DNA of 64,000 nt from Rubrobacter tropicus. Its GTDB lineage: Bacteria; Actinomycetota; Rubrobacteria; Rubrobacterales; Rubrobacteraceae. The stretch is taken from assembly GCF_011492945.1 (NCBI RefSeq), contig NZ_CP045119.1, forward strand, positions 3,100,001 to 3,164,000, written 5' to 3'. How positions within the stretch are numbered: position 1 is the first letter of the stretch; the number at the start of each line of letters is the position of its first letter. Shown here piece after piece: positions 15,717 through 24,310 of the stretch. Below the pieces are notes generated by a model. It saw only the letters and a list, made by a program, of their open reading frames with translations, did not search any database and was not told where the DNA came from. A program made the translations under genes and the position numbers.

Positions 15717-16181
15717 ATGACAGGGGTAACTTATGGTGCATCGGTCCGGCCTGACACGCGGGTGATCGGCCGGAGGGTGCTGGCGACGATAATAGACGTG
15801 GTGTTGCTCGGCCTCCTGGCGAGCCTGTTCACCGCGCCGGGCGCCCTGATCGACGGCTGGGGCAACGGGCAGTTCTCTGACGCCGCCTCGGGCGTGCTCT
15901 TCTCCTTCGGGGGCCTCGCCGCCCTGCTCGTCTATTTCGCGTACTTCACGATCATGGAGGGCCGCTACGGCCAGACTCTGGGCAAGATGGCCCTCGGCAT
16001 CAAGGTCATCCGCGAGAGCGACGGCCGGGCGCCGGGAACCCGGGCGGCCGTCCTGCGCACCCTCTTGAGGATCGTGGACGGCATCGGTTCCTACCTCGTC
16101 GCCTTCGTGGTCGCCCTGGTCTCGGACAAGAACCAGCGCCTCGGCGACATGGTCGCGAAGACGCTGGTGGTCCGCGCGTAA
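15717..16181 (+). CDS. RDD family membrane protein
   Basis: Three membrane segments and the RDD arrangement: the first helix carries RVLATIIDVVLLG (Arg-Asp), then FSFGGLAALLVYFAYFTIME, and TLGKMALGIKVIRE between helices, ending in SDKNQRLGDMVAKTLVV. Family members are diverse; some affect ion antiport, so function is not assigned. ATG 15717 follows AGGAAAGGGG. The 154 residues are family length. Confidence 0.88.
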   Translation: MTGVTYGASVRPDTRVIGRRVLATIIDVVLLGLLASLFTAPGALIDGWGNGQFSDAASGVLFSFGGLAALLVYFAYFTIMEGRYGQTLGKMALGIKVIRESDGRAPGTRAAVLRTLLRIVDGIGSYLVAFVVALVSDKNQRLGDMVAKTLVVRA

Positions 16182-16187
16182 CCCGAG

Positions 16188-16318
16188 CCGTCAGCCCGCT
16201 GCGGCCTGCTCCGCAGGCCTCCGCTCTCAGCGGTCGGCTTCCTGGTTTTGCTGAAAGCTGACCGCTGATGGCTGACGGCTTTGCGGAGGCTTCGAGCCCT
16301 CTGCAAACCGCTCTCTAG
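16188..16318. repeat. Modular CTGA repeat plus partial family C core
   Basis: GAGCCGTCAGCCCGCTGCGG, then CTCAGCGGTCGGC, the loop GGTTTTGC and GCTGAAAGCTGACCGCTGATGGCTGACGGC form a long imperfect hairpin. It is followed by TTTGCGGAGGCTTCGAGCCCTCTGCAAACCGCT, a short member of the second family. It lies between the convergent RDD and minus-strand hypothetical genes. Confidence 0.7.
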
Positions 16319-16335
16319 TAGTTTGCGGGCCGCGG

Positions 16336-16593
16336 CTAAGCCCGCTCGTCTTCCTCGGCCAGGCGGATCCAGCCGACGACGCTCCAGGGGTAGAAGTAAC
16401 GCGAGGACTGGCTCTGGTCGTGGTGGCGCGTTACGAGCATCACCACGCCCCGCTCGTTGACGTCCTCCAGGTACACGGGTGCTGCGGCCCGCAGATCGCT
16501 CGAAAGGGACTCCGTGGTCTCCAGCATGACCTGCTGCCCGATCCAGGCTTCCGGGATCTTGCCCCCGGATGCGCCGGTTTTCTCTCTGTTCAT
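16336..16593 (-). CDS. Small hypothetical protein
   Basis: Not recognised. An 85-residue soluble protein; the central part (IGQQVMLETTESL, APVYLEDVNERGVVML) looks like a small beta-barrel, and it ends YFYPWSVVGWIRLAEEDERA, a pattern reminiscent of small SH3/Hfq-like folds. ATG 16593 is supported by AGAGGAG eight bases upstream. Confidence 0.65.
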   Translation of the reverse strand: MNREKTGASGGKIPEAWIGQQVMLETTESLSSDLRAAAPVYLEDVNERGVVMLVTRHHDQSQSSRYFYPWSVVGWIRLAEEDERA

Positions 16594-16744
16594 CACAGCC
16601 GACTCCTCTGCTCGCCCTCGTAACCTAACTCGTACCTTACCGCCCTTTCGCGAGCGGCGAACCCCACAAAGACCCATCCCCGCGCCGCCCCACTAGAAAC
16701 CGGGCTACACCACGAAAGCTCCGCTCGACCTTAGCCACGTCTGC

Positions 16745-16782
16745 TACAATACCGTTCGTGACGTTGCACCTCGAACAGGAGG
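16745..16782 (+). promoter_or_regulatory. Promoter and ribosome-binding site of an orphan small transcript
   Basis: TACAAT at 16745-16750 matches the -10 consensus at five of six positions, and AGGAGG at 16777-16782 is a perfect Shine-Dalgarno site ten bases before an ATG. No clear -35 box is seen. There is no long plus-strand gene downstream for more than 4 kb. Confidence 0.5.
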
Positions 16783-16791
16783 TAGGGACCG

Positions 16792-16812
16792 ATGAAGAGG
16801 AAAGCAGACTAA
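16792..16812 (+). CDS. Six-codon mini-ORF (MKRKAD)
   Basis: ATG at 16792 reads MKRKAD and stops at TAA 16810. It is included because a consensus ribosome-binding site and a -10 box precede it and a strong RNA structure follows. It could be a leader peptide, a micro-peptide, or part of a small RNA that titrates ribosomes. Six codons alone are not evidence of a protein. Confidence 0.35.
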   Translation: MKRKAD

Positions 16813-16857
16813 CCAGCCGCGGACGCCGGCGCTGTGGGACGACCGGGGTCCGTAGCA

Positions 16858-16904
16858 CGGGCCGGTGATCGCCGCCTCCTGACAGGAGCGGCTTCGCCGG
16901 CCCG
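16858..16904 (+). terminator. Two-tier hairpin ending the orphan small transcript
   Basis: Outer arms CGGGCCGG (16858-16865) and CCGGCCCG (16897-16904) enclose an inner stem GCCG-C-CTCCT / AGGAG-CGGC with a GAC loop (16871-16892). It is followed by AATACTTT. The structure fits a transcript end or a structured small RNA; the weak T tract makes intrinsic termination uncertain. A shorter transcript would run from about 16757 to 16912. Confidence 0.45.
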
Positions 16905-16912
16905 AATACTTT

Positions 16913-17060
16913 AGGCATCAGGCATCAGGTTTCAGGCTATGGGGAAAAGCTGCTCGTCTGCCGACCAGAGGCCTGCGGGTGAGGCGGATCGACTGTTGCG
17001 GCGCAACTAAGGGGGCGACCCCCGATAGAGATCGCCCCGCAAAACCTGAAGCCTGATGCC
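16913..17060. repeat. Family B (CAGGC-word) repeat downstream of the ABC permease
   Basis: Starts with GGCATCAGGCATCAGGTTTCAGGC and ends with the complementary AACCTGAAGCCTGATGCC, so the ends can pair over about 100 bases. The interior has a GGGGCGA/TCGCCCC hairpin. The same words occur at 33433-33520 and 48714-48740. It follows the minus-strand permease stop and may serve as its transcription end. Confidence 0.65.
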
Positions 17061-17066
17061 CGGAAC

Positions 17067-20000
17067 CTACTCCGCGTAGCGGAGTGCCTCCGCAGGATAG
17101 ACCTTGCTCGCCTGGCGGGCGGGGAGGAAGGTCGTGAGCAGGGAGGCTGCGTAGGCGAGGCCGACGATCACGCCGAGCGTCGTCCACGGCACGGTGTACT
17201 GGACGCCCGCGAACTGCTCGGCGAAGGAGTCGACGATGCCGACCGAGAGCGCGGCGCCCAGTGCCACGCCGAGCCCGATGCCGAGCAGGGCCACGAAGGA
17301 CGACTCGATGAGGAAGGCGAGACGTACCTGGCCGCGCTGGAAGCCGAGGGCCCTGAGCATCCCGATCTGCTGGCGCCTCTCGACCACCGAGCGAGCTGCT
17401 ATGACACCGAGAGCAGCTATGCCGACGAGGAGACCCAAGCCCATGAAGCCCATCAGCAGGTTGTTGAAGAGTCCCTGGGAGGCGGAACCGTCCCGGATCT
17501 CCCTCTCCACCGACACGGCCTGCAGCCCGTTCTCGGCGAACGCTTTTTCGAGGTCCTTCACCACGGCCCCTGCGTCGGCCCCGTCCGCCAGCCGGAACTG
17601 GTAGCCCTGGGCCGGCAACGGCGAGCCCGCGAGATCATCGAGGGTGGCCTTCGAGGTCAGCATGCCGGAGGCGAAGAAGGCCGAGTCTTCGAGGACCCCG
17701 ATCACGCGCAGGTCCCTCGTCCGCCCGGATTGCGAATCCTCGACCGTCACGAAGAGGTCGTCCGGGAGCGTAGCGTCCTCCCCGTAGAAGCCGGAGAGCT
17801 CCAGAGATGGCGGCGGACCGGCGAACGTGGTGTCGGAGCGGGTGGGCGCCAGCTCGGCGGAGATGACCGCGGTGTTCTCCTCTTCCCTAAGCGCGGTCCA
17901 CACCTCTTCGCTGGTGTCGTACTCCTTTGCGGTCGTCTTGAAGTCGTAGCCGACGTTCTCGGTGTAGCCCGCGTCCACGCCCTGCACGAAGAATCCTTCA
18001 GGCTCGCGGTCCGTGCCCCTCTGCTTCGCGTCCACGGGCAACCCGGTCTGGGTGCCCACGGCCGTTATGTCTCCCTCGTCGACGCCCTCGGCGTCCTTCA
18101 GGGCGTCGTTCATGTTGGCTATGGGGACAGCGTAGCCCGCGTCGGCGCGGATATCGAAGCCGCCGGAGAGGCGGTCGGTGTCCTCGAAGATGGAGCTGAA
18201 GGCCGCCGTAATGAAGCTCATGGTGACTATCGTGAAGACCACGAGGGAGAACATGGCAAGGATCATGCCCGTGCGAAAGCGGCTCTGCATCGGGTAGGAG
18301 ACGGCGGCGCGCAGGACGGGGGGCATGCCCCGGATCCAGCCGAACAGGGCGACGATGGCGCCCAGGAGCAGCTCGGAATTGTAGATCACGACCCAGACGC
18401 CGGCCAGGACGATCATCGCCCCCGAGATAAAGAACAGGTCTATCCCCTCGGTCATCCCTTCCGGGGCGAGCGAGACGGGCGCGAGCCAGAGCGCGAGCAG
18501 GAGTATCCCGGCGGCGGTGAACGCAACCCGCTCCGGGACCCGCAAGATCCGGGCGACGAGCGCCGCTCCCACCACTACGAGCGAGAGACCCAGCATGTAC
18601 AGGCCCATCTGCTCGGCCTGGAGCCCCTGGAGGATCAGGAGCGCGCCCGCGACCGGGGTGAAGAGGGCGAGCAGCACCCCCTTGACGCTGCGGCCCTTCC
18701 TGTCCGGTTCGGGGATGTCCCGGATCGCGCGGACCACGTTCAGGCGGCTGACGCGCCAGGAGGAGACGAGGACCACGGCGAAGGTCAGGACCATGCCGAG
18801 GCAGAAGGCTATGACGACGTTCTGGGGGCTGGTGGCGAATTGGATCTCGAACCCGGAGCCGGCGAAGGCCTCCCCGATGACGCGCACCATCAACCACCCG
18901 ACCCCGACGCCGAGCAAGCTGCCTATGGCGCTCGCGATCACGGCGTACAGGGCGCCCTCGAAGGCGAACATGCGCATCAGGTGCCCGCGGCGCATCCCGA
19001 CGGCCCGCGCTATGCCGAGTTCGTGCTTGCGCTCGGCGGCAAGCATCACGAAGATCAGGAATATGAGTAAGACCCCGGCCGCCACGGAGAACTGCCCGAA
19101 GAGCAAGAAGACGCTGGTGAACGTCTCGCCGTTGGTGTCGGCATCCTCTATGGCGTCCTTCTTGACGGGCTCAGCCTTGAGGTCGTTCTCCCGCAAGACC
19201 GGCCCCAGGGCGTCGACGGTGTCTTTGGTCCCGAGGGCGCCCTCGACGGCCGGTCCGTCGTGGGTAACGAGGACGGAGTTGATGCGCCCCTCCTCCCCGA
19301 CCCGTTCTTGCAACCTCTGAAGCGGCATCACCATCGAGGACGAGGACGACGGATTGGCGCCTTTCTCGTAGATTCCGGCCACAGTCAACTCCGCGGGCCT
19401 GGGGGCGGGCGCCGCGGAGGCCAGGGCGGCGGCCGCGGCCGCGTTCGTCCCGGCGGCCGGTTCGGCCTCGGGGGCCGGGGCGAGGGTCGTTTGGACAACG
19501 TCCCCCTTCCCCACGTCGAGGCCGTCTGCGGCGTCGGCGCTAAGGTACACCTCGTTTTTGCCGAGGTCATCTACCCCGAGCGTCTCGCCCGAGCCGGTGG
19601 TCAGCCGGTCGAATCCCCGCATGGAGCCCTCCTCGATGCCGAGCACGCTCACGGTCGGCTCGCTGAGGTCGGTGCCCTTGGCGGTGACGGGGACGGTCTC
19701 TCTGGCCAAAGGGGCGACGCCGGCGACTCGGTCCTCGCCGGAGAGGCGTTCGCGCGCGTCGTCGGCGACGCCCTGGTCAAAGTAGCTGGCGCGCTCGGCG
19801 GTCGTCTCGCCGAAGGGTTGTCCTCCCGAGGAGTCCTGACTTTCGGCCCGAACCTCCACGTCCACCTGGCCCAGGTTTTCGAGGGCCTGGAGGCGTAAAG
19901 AGTTGGTCAGGGTGTCGCCGGTGGTGAACGAGGCGGAGAAGAGCATGGTCGCGAGCATCAGGCCGAGGATGACGAGGCCGGTCTGGGCGCGGCGGCGGGG

Positions 20001-20135
20001 CAGGTTGCGGGCGGCCATCCTGAAGGAGACGCGGTTGCGCAGGGCGCTCAGCACGAGCAGGACGAGGCCGACGCCGAAGACGGCGAGCAGGATCCACATG
20101 AGTTGGGTCGTCGGGATGCCGAAGAGTTCTTCCAT
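17067..20135 (-). CDS. FtsX/MacB-type ABC transporter permease
   Basis: Permease of an ABC exporter or mechanotransmission complex with the ATPase encoded just upstream. The 1022-residue protein is a duplicated FtsX architecture: TM near residues 13-33 and 50-72, a large extracytoplasmic domain with an Ala-rich stretch, a cluster of three TMs, a central hydrophobic block with several extra TMs (TPVAGALLILQGL to ELLLGAIVALFGWI), a second extracytoplasmic domain, and three C-terminal TMs ending SKVYPAEALRYAE, the usual FtsX ending. Substrate unknown. Its start lies one base after the ATPase stop. Confidence 0.9.
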   Translation of the reverse strand: MEELFGIPTTQLMWILLAVFGVGLVLLVLSALRNRVSFRMAARNLPRRRAQTGLVILGLMLATMLFSASFTTGDTLTNSLRLQALENLGQVDVEVRAESQDSSGGQPFGETTAERASYFDQGVADDARERLSGEDRVAGVAPLARETVPVTAKGTDLSEPTVSVLGIEEGSMRGFDRLTTGSGETLGVDDLGKNEVYLSADAADGLDVGKGDVVQTTLAPAPEAEPAAGTNAAAAAALASAAPAPRPAELTVAGIYEKGANPSSSSSMVMPLQRLQERVGEEGRINSVLVTHDGPAVEGALGTKDTVDALGPVLRENDLKAEPVKKDAIEDADTNGETFTSVFLLFGQFSVAAGVLLIFLIFVMLAAERKHELGIARAVGMRRGHLMRMFAFEGALYAVIASAIGSLLGVGVGWLMVRVIGEAFAGSGFEIQFATSPQNVVIAFCLGMVLTFAVVLVSSWRVSRLNVVRAIRDIPEPDRKGRSVKGVLLALFTPVAGALLILQGLQAEQMGLYMLGLSLVVVGAALVARILRVPERVAFTAAGILLLALWLAPVSLAPEGMTEGIDLFFISGAMIVLAGVWVVIYNSELLLGAIVALFGWIRGMPPVLRAAVSYPMQSRFRTGMILAMFSLVVFTIVTMSFITAAFSSIFEDTDRLSGGFDIRADAGYAVPIANMNDALKDAEGVDEGDITAVGTQTGLPVDAKQRGTDREPEGFFVQGVDAGYTENVGYDFKTTAKEYDTSEEVWTALREEENTAVISAELAPTRSDTTFAGPPPSLELSGFYGEDATLPDDLFVTVEDSQSGRTRDLRVIGVLEDSAFFASGMLTSKATLDDLAGSPLPAQGYQFRLADGADAGAVVKDLEKAFAENGLQAVSVEREIRDGSASQGLFNNLLMGFMGLGLLVGIAALGVIAARSVVERRQQIGMLRALGFQRGQVRLAFLIESSFVALLGIGLGVALGAALSVGIVDSFAEQFAGVQYTVPWTTLGVIVGLAYAASLLTTFLPARQASKVYPAEALRYAE

Positions 20136-20136
20136 G

Positions 20137-20898
20137 CTACTCGCCCTCCCCGCGCGGGCTGCCGTTTTGCTCGTCGCTCGTGATGTTGCCGTCGCGCATA
20201 AGGATCGTGCGGTGGGCGCGGGCGGCGACCGCCGCGTCGTGGGTGACGAGGACGAAGGTCTGGCGCTGCTCGCCGTTCAGACGAACCAGGAGGTCCATTA
20301 TCCCCTTGCTCGTCTCCGAGTCCAGCGCCCCCGTCGGCTCGTCGGCCCATACTATCGCCGGGTTGTTGACGAGGGAGCGGGCGACGGTGACGCGCTGCTG
20401 CTGGCCGCCGCTCATCTCGGCCGGCCTTTTGTCTGCCTGATCCGAAAGGCCCACCATCTCCAGGGCGTCGAGCGCCCAGCGGCGGGCCTTCTTGGGCTTC
20501 TTGCCGGCGACGAGGAGGGGGAGCTCTATGTTTTCGATGGCGGAGAGGACCGGGATCAGGTTGTAAGACTGGAAGATGAACCCCATCCTCTCGGCCCGAA
20601 ACCGCGTCCGCCTCTTGTCCGACATCCCCCCGATGGCCTCGCCGTCGATGCGCACGTCGCCGTCCGAGAGCTCGTCGAGGCCCGAGAGCACGTTCAGGAG
20701 CGTCGTCTTGCCGCACCCGGACGGCCCCATGATGGCGACCATCTCCCCGCGCCGGATGCCGAGGTCCACGCCCCGGAGCGCCCGCACCCGCAGGCCGCCG
20801 GCCTCGTAGACCTTCTGGACACCGGTGGCCTCGATCATCAACTCGTCAACCACGGAACCTCCCGGCTCTTCCGAACTCGCCCTCTTCCCGACAAGCAT
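20137..20898 (-). CDS. ABC transporter ATP-binding protein, MacB/LolD type
   Basis: Energises the adjacent FtsX-type permease. Walker [11 protein letters not shown]-loop [17 protein letters not shown], signature MSGGQQQRV, Walker [13 protein letters not shown] and switch LVTHD are all intact. ATG 20898 has GGGAGG five bases upstream; a GTG at 20853 also has GGGAGG and would remove 15 poorly conserved residues, so the start is open. In this subfamily the ATPase drives extracytoplasmic conformational change rather than classical import. Confidence 0.93.
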   Translation of the reverse strand: MLVGKRASSEEPGGSVVDELMIEATGVQKVYEAGGLRVRALRGVDLGIRRGEMVAIMGPSGCGKTTLLNVLSGLDELSDGDVRIDGEAIGGMSDKRRTRFRAERMGFIFQSYNLIPVLSAIENIELPLLVAGKKPKKARRWALDALEMVGLSDQADKRPAEMSGGQQQRVTVARSLVNNPAIVWADEPTGALDSETSKGIMDLLVRLNGEQRQTFVLVTHDAAVAARAHRTILMRDGNITSDEQNGSPRGEGE

Positions 20899-21074
20899 CC
20901 CGGCCTCCCACGTCGCCTATACTCTACGCAAAGACCCTAAGGCGGTTTCCGCACGCCCGCATCGGCCGGAAGGTTGAATCGGTCTAGGCCTCCGGATCTA
21001 CACCCGTCTCATCCTCGCTACGACGCAACCTTACGGCCTGCCCGAGGGGCAAGGTCAAGCCGGCGTGCCGGCGG

Positions 21075-21080
21075 TAGAAT
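21075..21080 (+). promoter_or_regulatory. TAGAAT -10 box of the HipA-like gene
   Basis: TAGAAT ends eleven bases before ATG 21092, so the leader would be only a few bases. No Shine-Dalgarno sequence precedes the ATG. The same short spacing is seen at 7110 and 25407. Confidence 0.4.
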
Positions 21081-21091
21081 GGCTGGGTCCG

Positions 21092-21889
21092 ATGCTCCGC
21101 ACCGTTACCGCCACGCGATACGTCACGCCCCTGCGCGAGGGGGGCTCGCTGCCGGCCATCGTCGAGGCCGACGACCTCGGCACCTACGTCCTCAAGTTCC
21201 GGGGCGCGGGGCAGGGACGAAAGGCGCTGATCGCGGAGCTCGTCTCCGGTGAGATCGGGCGCGCTCTGGGCCTTCCGGTGCCGGAGATAGTCCTCGTGAA
21301 CATACATCCCGACCTTGGCCGGGCGGAGCCAGATCCCGAGATACAGGACCTCCTGCGCGCCAGCCCGGGCCTGAACCTGGCCCTCGACTACCTGCCCGGC
21401 TCCCTGGGCTTCGACCCGCTCGTGGAGCCGCCTGGGCCGGATCTCGCCTCCCGCATCCTGTGGTTCGACGCCCTCGTCCAGAACGTGGACCGCACCCCGC
21501 GCAACACTAACCTGCTCGTCTGGCACCGCAGGCTCTGGCTGATAGACCACGGCGCCTCCCTGTACTTCCACCACAACTGGCCCGGCCGGGGTGGCCCGTC
21601 CCTGGAGGCCGTCAGCCGGCGCCCCTTCGCGGCGGCCCGCGACCACGTCCTCTTGCCCTTCGCCTCGGCACTCGCGGAGGCGGATGCCGCGTTGGCTCCC
21701 CGGCTTACGAAAGGGGTTTTGGATGAGGTAGTGGGAAAGATCCCGGACGAGTGGCTCGCCAGGGAGGCCGGCTTCGACGGACCGGACGCGGTGCGCTCGG
21801 CCTACGTCTCTTACCTCACCTCACGCCTGCGGGAGCCCCGCGTGTGGGCCCACGCGCTCGAAGAGGCAAGGAGGGAAACCCTTGCCTAG
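21092..21889 (+). CDS. HipA-like protein kinase family protein
   Basis: Resembles the stand-alone HipA-like kinase family of actinobacteria. The N-lobe includes YVTPLREGGSLPAIVEADDLGTYVLKFRG with the likely ATP-binding Lys in VLKF. The catalytic part has LWFDALVQNVDRTPRNTNLL (the HipA-type catalytic NxDR..N pattern) and LWLIDHGASLYF, where Asp corresponds to the Mg-binding residue. The HipA N-1 domain and a HipB antitoxin are missing, and a DUF3037 gene overlaps its end, a conserved pairing. Substrate unknown; a classical persistence role is not implied. Confidence 0.85.
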   Translation: MLRTVTATRYVTPLREGGSLPAIVEADDLGTYVLKFRGAGQGRKALIAELVSGEIGRALGLPVPEIVLVNIHPDLGRAEPDPEIQDLLRASPGLNLALDYLPGSLGFDPLVEPPGPDLASRILWFDALVQNVDRTPRNTNLLVWHRRLWLIDHGASLYFHHNWPGRGGPSLEAVSRRPFAAARDHVLLPFASALAEADAALAPRLTKGVLDEVVGKIPDEWLAREAGFDGPDAVRSAYVSYLTSRLREPRVWAHALEEARRETLA

Positions 21890-22268
21890 CCCCTTCGAGT
21901 ACGTCCTCCTGCGCGTGGTTCCCCGGGTGGAACGCGGGGAGTTCATAAACGCGGGCGTGGTCCTCTACTGCCAGGAGAAACGCTTCCTCGACGCCCGCCT
22001 CCACCTAGACCCCGAACGCCTGCGCAACCTGGACCCCAACCTCGACCCCGAAGCCGTTCGCGCCCACCTGGAGGCCGCGCGCCGCGTCTGCGCCGGCGGA
22101 CGGGAGGCCGGGGCCGTCGGGCTCCTGCCTCCCGTCCAGCGCTTCGGGTGGCTCGCCGCGCCCCGCAGCACCGTCGTCCAGCCCTCCCCAGTCCATACCG
22201 GCCTCGCCGAAGACCCAAAGGAGGCCCTGGAGCATCTGCTGGAGGTCATGGTCCGCCCGCCCGGATAG
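21882..22268 (+). CDS. DUF3037 protein paired with the HipA-like kinase
   Basis: A 128-residue soluble protein with the DUF3037 opening PFEYVLLRVVPRVERGEFINAGVVLYC, then RFLDARLHLDPERL and a C-terminal WLAAPRSTVVQPSPVHTG segment. TTG 21882 overlaps the kinase stop by eight bases, so the products are made together. The family has no proven function; the fixed neighbour suggests it is partner, regulator or substrate of the kinase. Confidence 0.88.
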   Translation: MPSPFEYVLLRVVPRVERGEFINAGVVLYCQEKRFLDARLHLDPERLRNLDPNLDPEAVRAHLEAARRVCAGGREAGAVGLLPPVQRFGWLAAPRSTVVQPSPVHTGLAEDPKEALEHLLEVMVRPPG

Positions 22269-22278
22269 CGCGGGCCGG

Positions 22279-23142
22279 TCAGCCGGGCTTCAGGAAAGCG
22301 GCCGCGCGGTCGTTGACGCGGGCGAAAGTCTCATTCGACGGGACGTGGCGGCCCGGCAGAGTCTCGGCCTCCAGGTTCGAGATGATCTCCCTGGCCCGGG
22401 GGATCGTCCTCTCGGCGGGGAAGAACAGGTCGTCTTGGGCGGCGAAGAGCAGCGTCGGGCTCCCGTACCCGGAGAGCTCTTCCTTCGTGGCGGCCCGCGG
22501 CAACTGCCTGTCGAGTCTTACGTGCCTGTAGACGGCCCCGAGTTGGCGCACGTACGGTTCCTCGGGCTCGGTCAGGATCGGGCACGCGGCCCGGAGCAGC
22601 CTCTCCGGGTTGGGGGAGGCGCGGTAGAGGAGCATCGGCAGTGCCACCTGGCGGAGCATCGGCCGGATCGGGCCGGCGGCGACGCCGGCGGGCGAGACGA
22701 GGACCGCCCGGTCGATGCGCCCGGGCGCCAGGCCCGCCAACCTCAAGATGAGCCCCGCGCCGTAGGAGATCCCGACGAACGAGGCCAGCCCGAGGCCGAG
22801 CCCGTCGAGCACGTCCACCAGCCAGCGGGCGTGCCCGTCGCCCCTGGCGGACGGCCGGGACTGGGCGCTGCGGCCCGGCTGGCCGATGATGTCGGGCGCG
22901 TAGAGCCGGTACTCGTTCGCGAGCGGCAGGAACCACGCGAGGCAGAGCGGGTTCAGGAAGTTGCCGCCCTGCAGGACCACCAGGGGCGGCGCATCCTCGG
23001 GACCGGCAACGATAACGTGCGTCAGACCGGCGACCGTACCGATCGTCCGCGTCTCGCACCCGGGGCCGAGACGGGCGAGCGCCTCGTCGTAGAGGGACAT
23101 CAGCTCCGCCTCGCCTTCGGGGCTCCGGTAGATGGACCTCAC
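22279..23142 (-). CDS. Alpha/beta hydrolase
   Basis: Serine hydrolase of unknown substrate. The N-terminus VRSIYRSPEGEAELMSLYDEAL is characteristic of a Bacillus/actinobacterial subgroup and decides the start: GTG 23142 overlaps the GNAT stop as GTGA. The oxyanion segment is VVLQGGNFLN, the nucleophile elbow GISYGAG, the acid DDLFFP, and the His is in GRHVPSNE. The 287 residues fit the family. No signal peptide. Confidence 0.88.
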   Translation of the reverse strand: MRSIYRSPEGEAELMSLYDEALARLGPGCETRTIGTVAGLTHVIVAGPEDAPPLVVLQGGNFLNPLCLAWFLPLANEYRLYAPDIIGQPGRSAQSRPSARGDGHARWLVDVLDGLGLGLASFVGISYGAGLILRLAGLAPGRIDRAVLVSPAGVAAGPIRPMLRQVALPMLLYRASPNPERLLRAACPILTEPEEPYVRQLGAVYRHVRLDRQLPRAATKEELSGYGSPTLLFAAQDDLFFPAERTIPRAREIISNLEAETLPGRHVPSNETFARVNDRAAAFLKPG

Positions 23143-23717
23143 GCGTTCGAACCGGCGGGACGTTCTTTGACTATCAGGCCCATGGCCACCGTGTCCGCGT
23201 AGCTGCCGTCCCCGAACTTTATGTCCCTGGGGTAACGGCCCTCTACGGCGAAACCGTGTGTTTCGTAGAGCCGGACCGCGCCCCCGTTCGTGGAGAAGAC
23301 GTACAACCCGAGCTTCTCTATCTCGGGGTGACTCCGCGCCCAGGCGACGAGGGCCGCGAGCAACGTTCCGGCCACGCCACGCCGCCTGTGGACCGCGTGT
23401 ACCCACAAAGAGTCGAGGTCGGCGAAGTGCCTGGTACGCCGGTACGTCTCCGCGGAAGCCCTGACCATGCCGACCACCTCACCCCCCGTCGTCGCGACGA
23501 GGCACAGGTTGCCGGCCGCCTCCCGGTCCTCCTCGATGCACTCCCGCTCCCCGGCCTCCGTGAGGTCGAACTCCGAAGGCTCCCTGACAGTGTAGGCCCC
23601 CTCTTCCACGACGGAGCGAAGAAGCTCCAGCGTCGCGGGGGCGTCGTCCGCGATGGCCGACCGGATGGTCAGCGAGCCGCCGTCTCGCAGGGTATGGGTC
23701 TTCGCCTCGATCTCCAG
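23139..23717 (-). CDS. GNAT family N-acetyltransferase with unclear start
   Basis: Acetyl-CoA-dependent acyltransferase, substrate unknown. Motif A is LWVHAVHRRRGVAGTLLAALVAWA with the Q/RxxGxG/A-type CoA loop; YETHGFAVEGR is motif B. The conserved first strand (SLTIRSAIADDAPATLELLRS) lies upstream of the first ATG/GTG/TTG codon (GTG 23609), directly after a TAG at 23724. A full-length protein therefore needs a rare CTG (23717) or ATC start, or translation continuing from the LURP-like gene. The end overlaps the hydrolase start. Confidence 0.75.
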   Translation of the reverse strand: MEIEAKTHTLRDGGSLTIRSAIADDAPATLELLRSVVEEGAYTVREPSEFDLTEAGERECIEEDREAAGNLCLVATTGGEVVGMVRASAETYRRTRHFADLDSLWVHAVHRRRGVAGTLLAALVAWARSHPEIEKLGLYVFSTNGGAVRLYETHGFAVEGRYPRDIKFGDGSYADTVAMGLIVKERPAGSNA

Positions 23718-23723
23718 AGACTT

Positions 23724-24310
23724 CTACCCGCGGTCCCGTTCGAGAAGCACCATCATGATGACGCCGGCGAGGATCAGGTCCTCCTCCTTTTCGGAGAAGT
23801 CTTCGAGCTTTTCGAGCCTGAAGCTGCTCTCGAAGACGGAGCGCTGCTTCGCCACGCGCAGCGCGGGGTGCCGCGCAGGTCCACGATGTAGGCGGGGTTG
23901 AAGAACAGGCCGCCCAAGGCGTCCCCGAACGGGATCGCCTCCATGAGCCCGTCGAGCACCTTTACCCAGGGGTTCTCCTCGTGGATGGACCCGATGCCGC
24001 TGCCGGATGCGTTCGTAAGAACGTATGTGCTCTTCCAGAGCGAGCGCATCCCCTCCTGGCGGACGGCCCCGATCGGCGTCCCGTCCGAGAGCGCCACGGA
24101 GTAGCTGGCGCCGAAGTCCATCATCCTGTCTGCCTTTATGCGGAAGAGGAGCTTTCTCTGGTCGTCGTCCGCGTAGACGCCGATGTCCTCCTTTAACCTG
24201 AACTTCTTCTTGCGGACGTAGGCCACGAGCCTCCCGCCGGCGTCGGTGACGCTCACGCGGGTGCCGATGGTGGCTATCTTGAACCTCAGGTCCAGCGGGT
24301 AGTTCATCAC
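23724..24310 (-). pseudogene. LURP-one-like (tubby C-terminal fold) protein, frameshifted near the 3' end
   Basis: Resembles LURP-one-related/scramblase-like proteins: SVTDAGGRLVAYVRKKKFRLKEDIGVYADDD, LLFRIKADRMMDFGASYSVAL, RSLWKSTYVL and NPAYIVDLRG. After residue about 142 the frame turns to nonsense, while another frame continues convincingly (LRVAKQRSVFESSFRLEKL, SEKEEDLILAGVIMMVLLERDRG) to TAG at 23724. One added base near 23870 restores a protein of about 195 residues. A GTG start at 24310 (or ATG 24307) overlaps the preceding gene. Function of the bacterial family is unknown. Confidence 0.75.
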
